The notes below the pieces were generated by a model. It ran no database searches, was not told the DNA's origin, and worked only from the letters and a program-made list of their open reading frames with translations. Both the position numbers and the translations under genes were made by a program. Shown one piece after another: positions 1 to 6,808 of a DNA stretch of 33,909 nucleotides; position 1 is the first letter of the stretch; each line of letters opens with the position of its first letter. This DNA comes from Microvirga massiliensis. GTDB taxonomy: Bacteria; Pseudomonadota; Alphaproteobacteria; Rhizobiales; Beijerinckiaceae. The stretch spans positions 153,761-187,669 of the forward strand of contig NZ_LN811366.1 of the NCBI RefSeq assembly GCF_001006805.1. Reading direction: 5' to 3'.

Positions 1-117
1 GTATTGCACATTGGCGGCCGCGACCATGCAGGCGATGCCGGCCGCAAGCTGAACCCAGCGGTTGTGAAGCGGATGCGGCGGAGCAGACACAGTCTGCCCT
101 TTGACAGGCAACATCAT
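1..117 (-). CDS. OFA-type MFS transporter (oxalate/formate antiporter family), N-terminal fragment
   Basis: The minus strand starts ATG-ATG at 117 and 114 and stays open to the window edge (39 codons seen). A GAGGAAA ribosome site lies just upstream of the start. After a short polar leader the protein runs NRWVQLAAGIACMVAAANVQ followed by Y. This matches the start of the first membrane helix of OFA-family major facilitator transporters, where RW-x-QL-x-AG and a Q-Y near the end of the helix are usual. Family members exchange oxalate for formate or move other small carboxylates across the inner membrane. Only the first helix is visible, so substrate cannot be judged and another MFS subfamily is possible. 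Nothing else in the window belongs to oxalate metabolism. Confidence 0.65.
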   Translation of the reverse strand, partial: MMLPVKGQTVSAPPHPLHNRWVQLAAGIACMVAAANVQY

Positions 118-484
118 GGGGTTTCCTCAGAGTAAGGCTAAATAGATAACGGCCCAGTTCTTTGCTGGTATTTGGAGTTAAATATGCCAGGACTTTAGGA
201 GAGCACAATCCGGGCAGGGTGCGACATGGAGGGCAGGGCAAGACCTATCGCTCCACGGGTCTGGACGCTCAAGGCGGTGGAGGACCTCGCACCGGCGCCA
301 TTGAGAGGCGGCCTGAGAGCTTTGTGATCGTGCCGGTGTTGGGTCCCGGTTCGCTGATCCCGACGCCCCGCCCGAGTCTGACGAAGCGTTGCTTAACCAT
401 CAGCAGGTCCATACCGGTCCGGACGGCATCACTTGTTGGCTCACCGACTGCCCGGCCATGACGATGATGCGTTCAAAGACTGGC
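118..484. other. Intergenic, no supported gene
   Basis: This stretch holds the upstream region of the minus-strand transporter and then about 300 bases with no ORF showing recognisable protein sequence. A 99-codon plus-strand frame at 162-461 has arginine/proline-rich shadow composition and no ribosome site. The stretch directly precedes an IS256 transposase scar, so it may be decayed mobile-element DNA, but I cannot identify it. Confidence 0.5.
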
Positions 485-658
485 TGATGAGCGCCGGGAA
501 GTGCTGGGCCTCGATATCGGTTCCTCGGAAGCAGAACCCATCTGGACCACCTTTCTGCGCACACTCACAAGTCGAGGCTTGTGGGCCGTGAGTTGGTCGT
601 CTCGGATGCGCATGAAGGGCTCAAAGTAGCCGTAATGCGGCTACTCAGCGCCACCTAG
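485..658 (+). pseudogene. IS256-family transposase remnant
   Basis: In one frame 485-570 reads RREVLGLDIGSSEAEPIWTT, then a leucine-rich stretch ending SRGL. After a one-base frameshift near 580 it continues GRELVVSDAHEGLKVAVMRL and then LSAT before a TAG at 656-658. This is the centre of IS256-family (mutator-like) DDE transposases, where REVLG-x-x-x-G-x-SE, W-x-x-FL-x-x-L-x-x-RGL and LVVSDAHEGLK-x-A form a signature run; the D of VSDAHEGL is the second catalytic aspartate. The TAG sits where the family usually has tryptophan (ATW). Both ends are missing, so only a scar of about 60 codons remains and no terminal inverted repeats are seen. It is non-functional and marks past IS activity at this edge of the window. 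Confidence 0.75.
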
Positions 659-795
659 AGGGAACCATGGCTCCGATGAGCGATGATCCGCTTGTCAGAT
701 CGCCCGCCATGGCAACCTGATCATACCGGCTCTGCCGGAAATCGTGGCGACACGCCCGAAATTGCACTACGCCAGGGGACACGATCTGGATCGGG

Positions 796-1845
796 TCAAG
801 CCGAGAGGAGTACGCCGTTACGAACCAATCCCGGGGAGTGGCCTGAAACTCTTGTCCGGACGCCGCTCGGCGTATCGCCGAAGCGGGCGCGGAACAATCG
901 GTTGAAGTGCGAAATGTCGGAAAAGCCTGCCTCGAGTGCAACATCGGCGATCCGCTTCTCGCCCTGGCACGCTTCCGTGAGCAACGCGAACGCCCGTTGC
1001 AATCGCAGTTCGGTCACATGCGCCGTGAACGAACTCCCTGTCGTTTCGATCAGGCGGTGCAGATAGCGTGGAGAGATGCCCTGGCTCCTGGCCACCGTCG
1101 ATACGTCGAGTTCCGGGTCCTGGAAGTGTGTGGCGACATATTCGAGCAGAGCAGCGCGGCGTGCCGCTTGGACCGCACTCAATCCGCTCTCGCCAACGGC
1201 CCCACGCGGTGCAATCGCGAGCGCAATGAGATCGATGACGTGTTGACGGATCGTCTCCCGGCCATCTCGCCAAGTGTTGAAATGGCCTTTCTCGAGAGCA
1301 TGGATATAGGCCCGCAGCAATTGCATGCCCTCGGATCGGGCTGGCAGGCGTCGCATCACGGCATCATCGGGGCATGCGAGGCGCGCGTTGACCTCCGGGG
1401 GAATCATTACCCCGAGGTACCCGAAGGAGCGACTTGAACCCATGCTGCCGGTCTCGCACACACGCATCACCGTGGCGTCGCCGCAGCCGAGCCGGAGATT
1501 ACGGCCTCGATGGTCGAACTCGAGACCCGGCGATTGGGCGATCAGCAGCCACGAGCTGGTGTCGCCGTCCCTGACCAGTTCCTCGTCCCTGAACGTGATG
1601 CCAGGGCTGAGCACCGTTCGCATGATGCGCAGTTCATCGAAGATCGAGGTGACCGATGCGCGAAACGGCGCCTGCGACAGGGGCTTGAAATCGATTTTGA
1701 GCAGGAGCCGCGCGTAGCCCTCACGCCATTCCCGGATCGGATCGCGCTGCGGAGCCCGATCGGGAGGCTCCCGCGAGCGATCGGCGTCGGGCAAATCGGA
1801 ACGGCGGCGGTGACTGCGCGGAGGACGGATGTGCGAATCGTGCAT
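796..1845 (-). CDS. AraC-family transcriptional regulator
   Basis: The 349-residue protein starts at ATG 1845, with GGAGATG as ribosome site. Roughly residues 55-215 look like the AraC-binding-like beta-barrel sensor domain. Residues about 235-335 carry the two helix-turn-helix units: DVSTVARSQGISPRYLHRLI for the first, and IADVALEAGFSDISHFNRLF followed by RARFGDTPSGVR for the second, which is the classic AraC/XylS signature. Length and domain order fit AraC regulators with an AraC_binding_2-type N-terminus. It would bind DNA in the cytoplasm and switch genes on in response to an unknown small molecule. It is divergent from the small secreted protein at 2043, and the shared 200-base gap holds a 10-bp inverted repeat at 1938-1965. 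The first 35 or so residues are arginine-rich and poorly conserved in look, so a downstream start is possible. Confidence 0.92.
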   Translation of the reverse strand: MHDSHIRPPRSHRRRSDLPDADRSREPPDRAPQRDPIREWREGYARLLLKIDFKPLSQAPFRASVTSIFDELRIMRTVLSPGITFRDEELVRDGDTSSWLLIAQSPGLEFDHRGRNLRLGCGDATVMRVCETGSMGSSRSFGYLGVMIPPEVNARLACPDDAVMRRLPARSEGMQLLRAYIHALEKGHFNTWRDGRETIRQHVIDLIALAIAPRGAVGESGLSAVQAARRAALLEYVATHFQDPELDVSTVARSQGISPRYLHRLIETTGSSFTAHVTELRLQRAFALLTEACQGEKRIADVALEAGFSDISHFNRLFRARFGDTPSGVRTRVSGHSPGLVRNGVLLSA

Positions 1846-1937
1846 TCACATCTCCGGTCAACTGTTCCCGGCAGACCAAGATCGAGTGGCGCGCGTCTGG
1901 TAGCCTGGGCTCACCGTAGATAGCGCATAAGACGAGA

Positions 1938-1965
1938 GCGCTTTGTGTCTGTCTTCACAAAGCGC
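1938..1965. promoter_or_regulatory. Perfect 10-bp inverted repeat between divergent genes
   Basis: GCGCTTTGTG (1938-1947) and CACAAAGCGC (1956-1965) are perfect reverse complements separated by 8 bases. The repeat lies about 90 bases upstream of the AraC-type gene start and about 80 bases upstream of the secreted-protein start. No T-tract follows on either strand, so an operator is more likely than a terminator. Which protein binds is unknown, since AraC proteins more often use direct repeats. Confidence 0.45.
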
Positions 1966-2042
1966 GTCATGGCCTAGGCCAGGACGACCTTCGGCCGCGC
2001 AGAGTCACTCGTGTTGATGCGATGCCGGCAAGGAGGGCGAGA

Positions 2043-2369
2043 ATGTCAACGCAGCCGAGCGCTGTGCTGCTCGCGATTGCAGCAATATCATCACTCGCGG
2101 CATTCGGCGGACCCGCCGCGAACGCACAGCGCGGCAGCTGGTGCCGTGGCACGAGCGTCGCCGACAATGTGCCGGGGCAGGTCGGCATATACAATACCGA
2201 CCCGGAGAAAAATACAATCGGGTTCTCCTGCAACTCCTTCCAAAGCGCGACGATCTCCTCAGCCACAGCCTTGCCTCAGCGTGTGCGACAGGTCAGTCAG
2301 GTTGGCTTGGTCACGGGTGACTCGGAGAAGGACACTTTCGGCTATGTGCCGGCCGGAGATCAGCCCTAG
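2043..2369 (+). CDS. Small secreted protein of unknown function with two D-x-EK-x-T-x-G motifs
   Basis: The ORF begins at ATG 2043, 9 bases after AAGGAGGG, and encodes 108 residues. An in-frame GTG at 2022 lies upstream of that ribosome site, so the ATG is preferred. Residues 1-29 form a typical Sec signal peptide: a short polar start, then AVLLAIAAISSLAAFGG, ending with an ANA-like cleavage site. The mature part has two cysteines and two similar segments, DPEKNTIGF near residue 60 and DSEKDTFGY near residue 98, which look like a short internal repeat. I do not recognise the family. The protein is expected in the periplasm or outside the cell. It is divergent from the AraC regulator and may be its target; this is inference from position only. 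Confidence 0.55.
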   Translation: MSTQPSAVLLAIAAISSLAAFGGPAANAQRGSWCRGTSVADNVPGQVGIYNTDPEKNTIGFSCNSFQSATISSATALPQRVRQVSQVGLVTGDSEKDTFGYVPAGDQP

Positions 2370-2487
2370 GGCCCGTTTCCGAGCGGTCGCAAGACGCTGA
2401 GCCGTTGCACGGCCCAATCCCGCGGGCCGCACTTCCCCGCTCGCGGCTCATGCCCCGAGCGGGTTTTCCCCTCCTGGAGTTGCCAGC

Positions 2488-3123
2488 ATGATAAGCCTGC
2501 CACTTGCGGCATTCCTCGCCGGGGCTGGCGTCGGCCTTACGGTGGCAGCGCCGATCGGCCCGATGGGTCTCCTGTGCATACAGAGAACTCTGGCGCTCGG
2601 TCTCGCTGCAGGGCTTGTCGTCGGCCTCGCCGCTGCGACCGTTCGCGCCGCCTACGGCATTCTGGCCATTCTCGGTCTGAGCGCAACGGTGATGACGGCA
2701 ACCGAAGCAAGCGCTCAGATCCTGTCGCTGCTCTCAGGGGCGATCCTGTTCTGGTTCGCCGGGCGTGTGCTGCGTCGTCAGGTCCTCGTAAACCCAGCCC
2801 CTGGGTGGAAATCCGGAGAACTCCTGCGGTCCTACCGGGATGCGTTGACGTTTGGGTTCTCCAACCCACTCACAGTTGTTCTCTTTTTCGCTGCCTTCCC
2901 GGCCCTTGCAACATCCGCGAGCTTCTCGGAAGCACCGGCTCTGGTGGGCGGCGTCTTCACTGGTTCAATTGGCTGGTTCTTGGCTTTGAGCAGCGCCGTC
3001 AACGCTCTCCGGAACCGCCTGCCTGCAAGAGCGCTGGACGTCACGAACAAGGCGTCCGGTCTCGTGCTCGCCGCGCTCGGGATGTTCATGATCACCAGCG
3101 CTTTCAGGCCGCTTCTGCTCTGA
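2488..3123 (+). CDS. LysE/RhtB-family amino-acid exporter
   Basis: The protein has 211 residues with about six membrane segments. It opens with the family hallmark: a first helix ending in LTVAAPIGPMGLLCIQRTLA, matching the G-x-x-x-G-PN/IGP-x-x-x-x-x-x-x-x-x-G pattern of LysE translocators. A cytoplasmic loop around residues 95-115 (RVLRRQ, charged) and a GFSNPLTVVLFFAAFP segment near 125-140 (the N-P-x-x-x-x-FF motif) complete the match. LysE/RhtB proteins export amino acids or their derivatives across the inner membrane using the proton motive force; the substrate here is unknown. A modest CTGGAG ribosome site precedes ATG 2488. It stands alone: the flanks are a small secreted protein and a phospholipase-D pseudogene. 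Confidence 0.9.
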   Translation: MISLPLAAFLAGAGVGLTVAAPIGPMGLLCIQRTLALGLAAGLVVGLAAATVRAAYGILAILGLSATVMTATEASAQILSLLSGAILFWFAGRVLRRQVLVNPAPGWKSGELLRSYRDALTFGFSNPLTVVLFFAAFPALATSASFSEAPALVGGVFTGSIGWFLALSSAVNALRNRLPARALDVTNKASGLVLAALGMFMITSAFRPLLL

Positions 3124-3142
3124 AAGTCCGTCCGGGCCGCGA

Positions 3143-3438
3143 CTCAAGCTCAGGCTTCGAGGCGGCGTGAGGGTGTGCATGTACGAGAAGGGGCATCTGC
3201 ACACCGAGACGATCAGCATCTGACATCTGCTCGATCAACGTCGACATCCGCAGTATTCAGCATCAACCACGAGATCATCGCGGTGCTCTACGACGAGCGG
3301 TTCGCGAAGGACCTCGAGGACGCCTTCGCGCTGGACCTCGCGCATTGCACCGCGTTCGAGCCGGGCGAATATGCACGACGCAGCGCTAACGCGAGCTTCA
3401 GGGACTCGGTAGCGAGATCGCCGTCTCTCCTGCTGTAA
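3143..3438 (+). pseudogene. Cardiolipin synthase / phospholipase D-family 3' remnant
   Basis: Frame 3143-3226 reads LRLRGGVRVCMYEKGHLHTE and then stops. It matches the G-V-x-x-Y-E-x-x-x-x-LHTK/AK stretch that carries the second HKD site of cardiolipin synthases, although the catalytic lysine is replaced by glutamate. After a shift the sequence continues SINVDIRS, then FSINHEIIAVLYDERFAKDL and on to a TAA at 3438. This matches the family C-terminus (FDNRSF-x-x-N-x-E, followed by an acidic 'FA-x-D-L' helix). At least two frame breaks and the missing front two thirds make this a dead fragment. The intact enzyme would join two phosphatidylglycerol molecules at the inner membrane. Confidence 0.65.
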
Positions 3439-4078
3439 CAATCGGGGGCGTGCCCATCTGGCGACGCGCTGGAGATCCATACGGCAGCAAGCCCGGCGCG
3501 CAGCCGAATTGCGTCCATGATCCGCTTGGACGGACAGGCCGATCCTCGGCTTGCTCATGGCCCACCTCCAGGGTGGCTCCGGGCCGGGATAATCCACGCG
3601 GACGCGCCATCGTTCCGGGGCGTGCTCCAATCCAGGAATGGCAACGTCCGGGCCTGGCCGAACGCAGGAGCACAGCATCGGATCACGCCAGAGACTGGGC
3701 AGCCGGTTCGACCGGGTCATCGACCCAAGGTCTCTTGCAGACACTCCCGGCCGCGACCCGATCACATACAACGTGATGGGAACCCTGCCGGGCCGATCCG
3801 TTCATCCTTGCACGCCTTCGAGCCCCGCTCTTCCCGAGCCGGACGGCCACTCGGGCCTCCGGCAGGGCACCTGAAGTCACGGGACTGTTAACGATGCGCC
3901 CGCGGTCGAGGAGGGCGGCTCCTACGCGACAGCCGGAGGATTGAAATGGCTGGCCGCCTTACGGGCCGCGCGATCCGTTCGTGGCTTACCAACTTCAACA
4001 TCCCCCTTAAGCTGCACTATATGCTGCGTCGCCCGGGAGAGGCACGATCGAACACCGTGCCCCGGCAAGGGAACGACC
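3439..4078. other. Long gap with no supported gene
   Basis: About 640 bases separate the cardiolipin-synthase scar from the histidine kinase. Several open frames exist on both strands (for example 3235-3771 on the minus strand and 3517-3891 on the plus strand). All are arginine/proline/glycine-rich, lack ribosome sites and show no family signature. A GGAAC at 3779-3783 followed 15 bases later by CGTT (3799-3802) resembles the alphaproteobacterial general-stress (EcfG) promoter, but the spacing is one base shorter than usual. It would point toward the kinase gene, 277 bases away. Treat it as a weak hint only. Confidence 0.4.
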
Positions 4079-5767
4079 ATGGTGGCCATACCGCGTCCGA
4101 ACCTGTCCCTCCGCGCGCGGCTGTTCATCCTGACCGCGGTGGCCCTGCTGCCGGCCCTAATGATCCTCGTCTACAACGAGGTCTCGCTCCGGCGCAGCCG
4201 CGAAGCCGAGGCCCACGATCTCGCGTTGCGCTACGGGCAACTCGCCGGCCTCGAGATGCAGGGCATCGTCAGCGGCATGGAGGGGATGCTCCGCACGATC
4301 GCGAGCACTCCGATCGTGCGAACCTTCGATCCCGAATCGTGCCGCTCCTTTCTCGCCGATATCCGAGCACAGTCGCCCCACCTCCTCACCATCATGGTCA
4401 TCGACCGGGAGGGCTTCATTCGGTGCGGCACCGACGAGTCCGACATCGGTCAGGGCCTGGCTGACCGACCCTACTTCCGAAGGGCTCTCGAGACTGGAAG
4501 CTTCGTGACCGGCGAGTACACGGTGAGCCGGATCACCGGACGGAAAGGGCTGCCTCTCGCGACGGTGATCAAGGACGCCAAGGGCACGGTCGCGGGCGTG
4601 GTGGCGGCGAGCCTGGACCTCAACTGGCTGGGGGAGAGGATCCGAAGCCGCGACTTCGCTCGCGGCAGCGCGCTCACCATCGCCGACCGGGAGGGGGTGA
4701 TCATTGCCCGCGAGCCGTTCCCGGAACGATTCATCGGAACCCGAATTCCGGAGCCCTACCAGCGGCTCGTTCACGCGGAGAGACCCGGAACGGAAGAGGT
4801 CACGAGCCAGGACGGCACTCGCCGGGTCATCGGCTATATCCCCGCTTCGGCGAGCCCGGACGGCCTTTACATCAGCGCCGGTATCTCGCTGGAAGAGGCT
4901 TTCGAGGCGATCGACCGGGCAACGAACCGGGGCCTCGCCCTTGCGCTTGCCGGGAGCCTCGTGGCCTTCGTCACCGCCTGGCTTTTTGCGGGCGCGTTCG
5001 TCCACAGGCCAGTCTCGCGGCTCGTCTACACCATCGCGGCCTGGCGGCGCGGAGACCACTCGGTTCGTACCAGGATGTCAACAAGTCACGGCGAGCTCGA
5101 ATCTGTCGGAGCGGCAATCGACGGCTTGATGGACGAGCTCGCGACCCGGCAGGCCGCTCGCGAACGCGCCGAGGAGCAGCAGCGCATGCTGCTCAACGAA
5201 CTGAACCACCGGGTCAAGAACACCCTTGCGACCGTGCAGTTCATCTCCGCGCGAACGTTGCGCAACGCTTCGTCCCCAGAGGAGGCTCAGGGCCTCCTGG
5301 AATCACGGCTGGCGGCCCTGGCTCGGGCGCATGACGTCCTCACTCGCGAGAGCTGGGAGGGGGCGGATGTCGGCGAAATCGTCGCTCAGGCCGTCGCGCC
5401 GTTCAGCGGGTCCGGGGAGGACCGCATCCGCTTCAGCGGGCCGCCGGCTCGGGTGGCGCCGCGAACCACTCTGGCGCTCTCCATGGCCTTCCAGGAACTC
5501 GCCACCAACGCCGTGAAGTATGGTGCGCTGTCGAACCGCGCCGGCACGATCAGGATCACCTGGAAACTGGTGACAGACGCGGATGCGGGGAGCAGGCTCC
5601 ACCTCCGCTGGGAAGAGGCCGGTGGACCGCCAGTCCAGCCGCCAGGCCGTCGCGGCTTCGGTTCGCTGCTGCTCGAGCGCGTTCTGGCGCAGGACATCGA
5701 CGGCGAGGTCAGGATCGAGTTCGCTGCGACGGGAGTGGTGTGCACGCTCAAGGCGCAGGCCGCGTAG
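4079..5767 (+). CDS. Membrane-bound HWE-family sensor histidine kinase
   Basis: The 562-residue protein starts at ATG 4079; an upstream in-frame start at 3941 would add 46 residues that do not look like protein. Residues about 10-30 form a membrane helix. Residues about 35-280 form an extracytoplasmic sensor of the double-Cache type (GEYTVSRITGRKGLPLATVI is typical). A second membrane helix lies near 283-305 and a HAMP segment near 306-355. The dimerisation box LNELNHRVKNTLATVQFISA has its phospho-acceptor at His377. The ATPase domain has QELATNAVKYGALS (Asn477) and the LRWEE box with Trp511 that defines the HWE family, followed by a GFGSLLLERVL glycine box. HWE kinases in alphaproteobacteria sense light, stress or ligands and pass phosphate to response regulators. 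No response regulator lies nearby, so its partner is elsewhere. It precedes the nap operon by 530 bases, but a regulatory link to nitrate reduction is only positional. Confidence 0.92.
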   Translation: MVAIPRPNLSLRARLFILTAVALLPALMILVYNEVSLRRSREAEAHDLALRYGQLAGLEMQGIVSGMEGMLRTIASTPIVRTFDPESCRSFLADIRAQSPHLLTIMVIDREGFIRCGTDESDIGQGLADRPYFRRALETGSFVTGEYTVSRITGRKGLPLATVIKDAKGTVAGVVAASLDLNWLGERIRSRDFARGSALTIADREGVIIAREPFPERFIGTRIPEPYQRLVHAERPGTEEVTSQDGTRRVIGYIPASASPDGLYISAGISLEEAFEAIDRATNRGLALALAGSLVAFVTAWLFAGAFVHRPVSRLVYTIAAWRRGDHSVRTRMSTSHGELESVGAAIDGLMDELATRQAARERAEEQQRMLLNELNHRVKNTLATVQFISARTLRNASSPEEAQGLLESRLAALARAHDVLTRESWEGADVGEIVAQAVAPFSGSGEDRIRFSGPPARVAPRTTLALSMAFQELATNAVKYGALSNRAGTIRITWKLVTDADAGSRLHLRWEEAGGPPVQPPGRRGFGSLLLERVLAQDIDGEVRIEFAATGVVCTLKAQAA

Positions 5768-5888
5768 ATGGCCTGCGCCTCGAGCAGGTGCAGCGTAGAG
5801 CGGCGCCATGCGATGGTGGCGGAGTTCGGCATCGGCCACTCGAGGAAGATCGGGGCCCGGCCGTAGCGATGTACGTCGCCTGGGAGCG

Positions 5889-5916
5889 GCCCCGGTCTGA
5901 GGGACTGGACCGGGGC
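5889..5916 (+). terminator. Hairpin 120 bases after the kinase gene
   Basis: GCCCCGGTC (5889-5897) and GACCGGGGC (5908-5916) form a perfect 9-bp GC-rich stem with a 10-base loop. No U-tract follows, so it may act as a weak terminator or a processing/stability hairpin for the kinase transcript. Confidence 0.35.
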
Positions 5917-5999
5917 GAGTGCGCAGGGTGCCGCAAGTTCCAAGGATGACGCGGAAACCTGTCCTGACTCGCCGTCCCCCGCTTGTCCTCTCCATTCCT

Positions 6000-6279
6000 A
6001 TGGCGCCGGAGATGATCGGAGAGGCCTTCTCGCTCGGCTGGCGCGCGCTGCTCCTTTGGGCCGCATGACGGTATGAAGAGCGTCCGCGAGTGCGACTACC
6101 AGTGCGAGCTGGACCCTTAGACGCTCGTGTGCACCCGCGGGGGCCGCAATGCCCTGTTGGTGCTCTCTCCGAACCTGAGGTGCCCGTGCTGCGGCTCCCG
6201 CAGAGATAGGCGCATCCTCCGCGCGGACGATCGAGGCGAGGAACAAAGCGCCAAGCTGTCCGTTCGTGAGGGAACGTGA
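6000..6279 (+). pseudogene. Small zinc-ribbon protein gene, frameshifted and interrupted by amber
   Basis: A start at ATG 6000 reads MAPEMIGEAFSLGWRA. A one-base shift near 6045 then leads into RCSFGPHDGMKSVRECDYQC and ELDP, with TAG at 6118-6120. The same frame goes on TLVCTRGGRNALLVLSPNLR, then CPCCGSRRDR, and ends at TGA 6277. The pattern C-x6-G-x-KS-x-REC, acidic LD-TL, TRG and a final R-CP-x-CGSR resembles small alphaproteobacterial zinc-ribbon proteins with two Cys-pairs; this is recalled similarity, not a search. Two lesions make it a pseudogene unless there are sequencing errors. It lies just upstream of napE, so the nap promoter is probably inside or right after it. Confidence 0.5.
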
Positions 6280-6298
6280 ATAATCGCATGGGGGGTGC

Positions 6299-6463
6299 AT
6301 GCATACCGAACCAGTGGATGCCAAGAACCGGCGGATCGAGACGATCCTGTTCCTGGTGCTGGCCGTCGTGATCTGGCCCTTCATCGCAGTCGGCGTCGTC
6401 GCCGGCTGGGGGTTCGTGGTGTGGATGTACTATCTCTTCACCGGACCGCCGGGTCCGGTTTGA
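6299..6463 (+). CDS. napE: NapE, small membrane subunit of the periplasmic nitrate reductase cluster
   Basis: ATG 6299 opens a 54-residue ORF. A short charged front (AKNRRIETILFLVLAVVIWP) leads into one long hydrophobic helix containing IWPFIAVGVVAGWGFVVWM and ends YYLFTGPPGP. The E-x-x-x-FLV-x-AV-x-WP-x-x-x-V-x-x-V-x-x-xGF-x-VW-x-x-Q/YL-x-GPPG pattern is that of NapE from Paracoccus, Rhizobium and relatives. Its biochemical role is not settled; it is an inner-membrane protein always linked to nap genes. The gene ends 12 bases before napD and is the first gene of the napEDABC operon. It is too short for most ORF callers. No FNR-type TTGAT-N4-ATCAA box is evident in the 60 bases upstream. Confidence 0.85.
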   Translation: MHTEPVDAKNRRIETILFLVLAVVIWPFIAVGVVAGWGFVVWMYYLFTGPPGPV

Positions 6464-6475
6464 GGTGAGCACGCC

Positions 6476-6808
6476 ATGAGTACCGCCGACGCGCCGTCCC
6501 GACGCGAGATCCTGACCGGGCGCTTGGTCGCCCCCGCCGCGCCGGAAGCCCACATCTCCAGTCTTGTCGTGCATGTCCGGCCCGAAAGGGCGCAGGCGGT
6601 GCGGAACACGCTCGCCGGAATCCCCGGCGTCGAGATTCACGCCGAAGCCGCAGGCAAGATCATCGTCAGTCTCGAGACCGACACCGAGGCCGATATCGTG
6701 ACACGCCTGAACGAGATCTCGCTTCTCGACGGCGTCATGTCGGCCGCCCTCGTCTACCACCATTTCGAGCCCGCCGCGGAAGAGGATCCCGCGGCAAGGA
6801 AGGGATGA
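6476..6808 (+). CDS. napD: NapD, chaperone for NapA maturation
   Basis: The protein has 110 residues. The core HISSLVVHVRPERAQAVRNT begins near residue 26. It continues through LAGIPGVEIHAEAAGKIIVS into the LDGVMSAALVYHHFE end, which is the ferredoxin-like fold of NapD. NapD binds the twin-arginine signal peptide of NapA and holds back export until the molybdenum cofactor and iron-sulfur cluster are inserted. The front 25 residues (SRREILTGR) are an extension common in alphaproteobacterial NapD. Its stop overlaps the napA start (ATGA at 6805-6808), which fits translational coupling of chaperone and client. Confidence 0.95.
   Translation: MSTADAPSRREILTGRLVAPAAPEAHISSLVVHVRPERAQAVRNTLAGIPGVEIHAEAAGKIIVSLETDTEADIVTRLNEISLLDGVMSAALVYHHFEPAAEEDPAARKG

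Noticed and set aside
3235..3771. 178-codon minus-strand frame after the cardiolipin synthase scar
   Set aside because: It overlaps the scar, is Arg/Pro-rich and has no ribosome site or motif.
5303..6763. 486-codon minus-strand open frame
   Set aside because: It covers the kinase end, the pseudogene and napE/napD in antisense and has no family signature or ribosome site.
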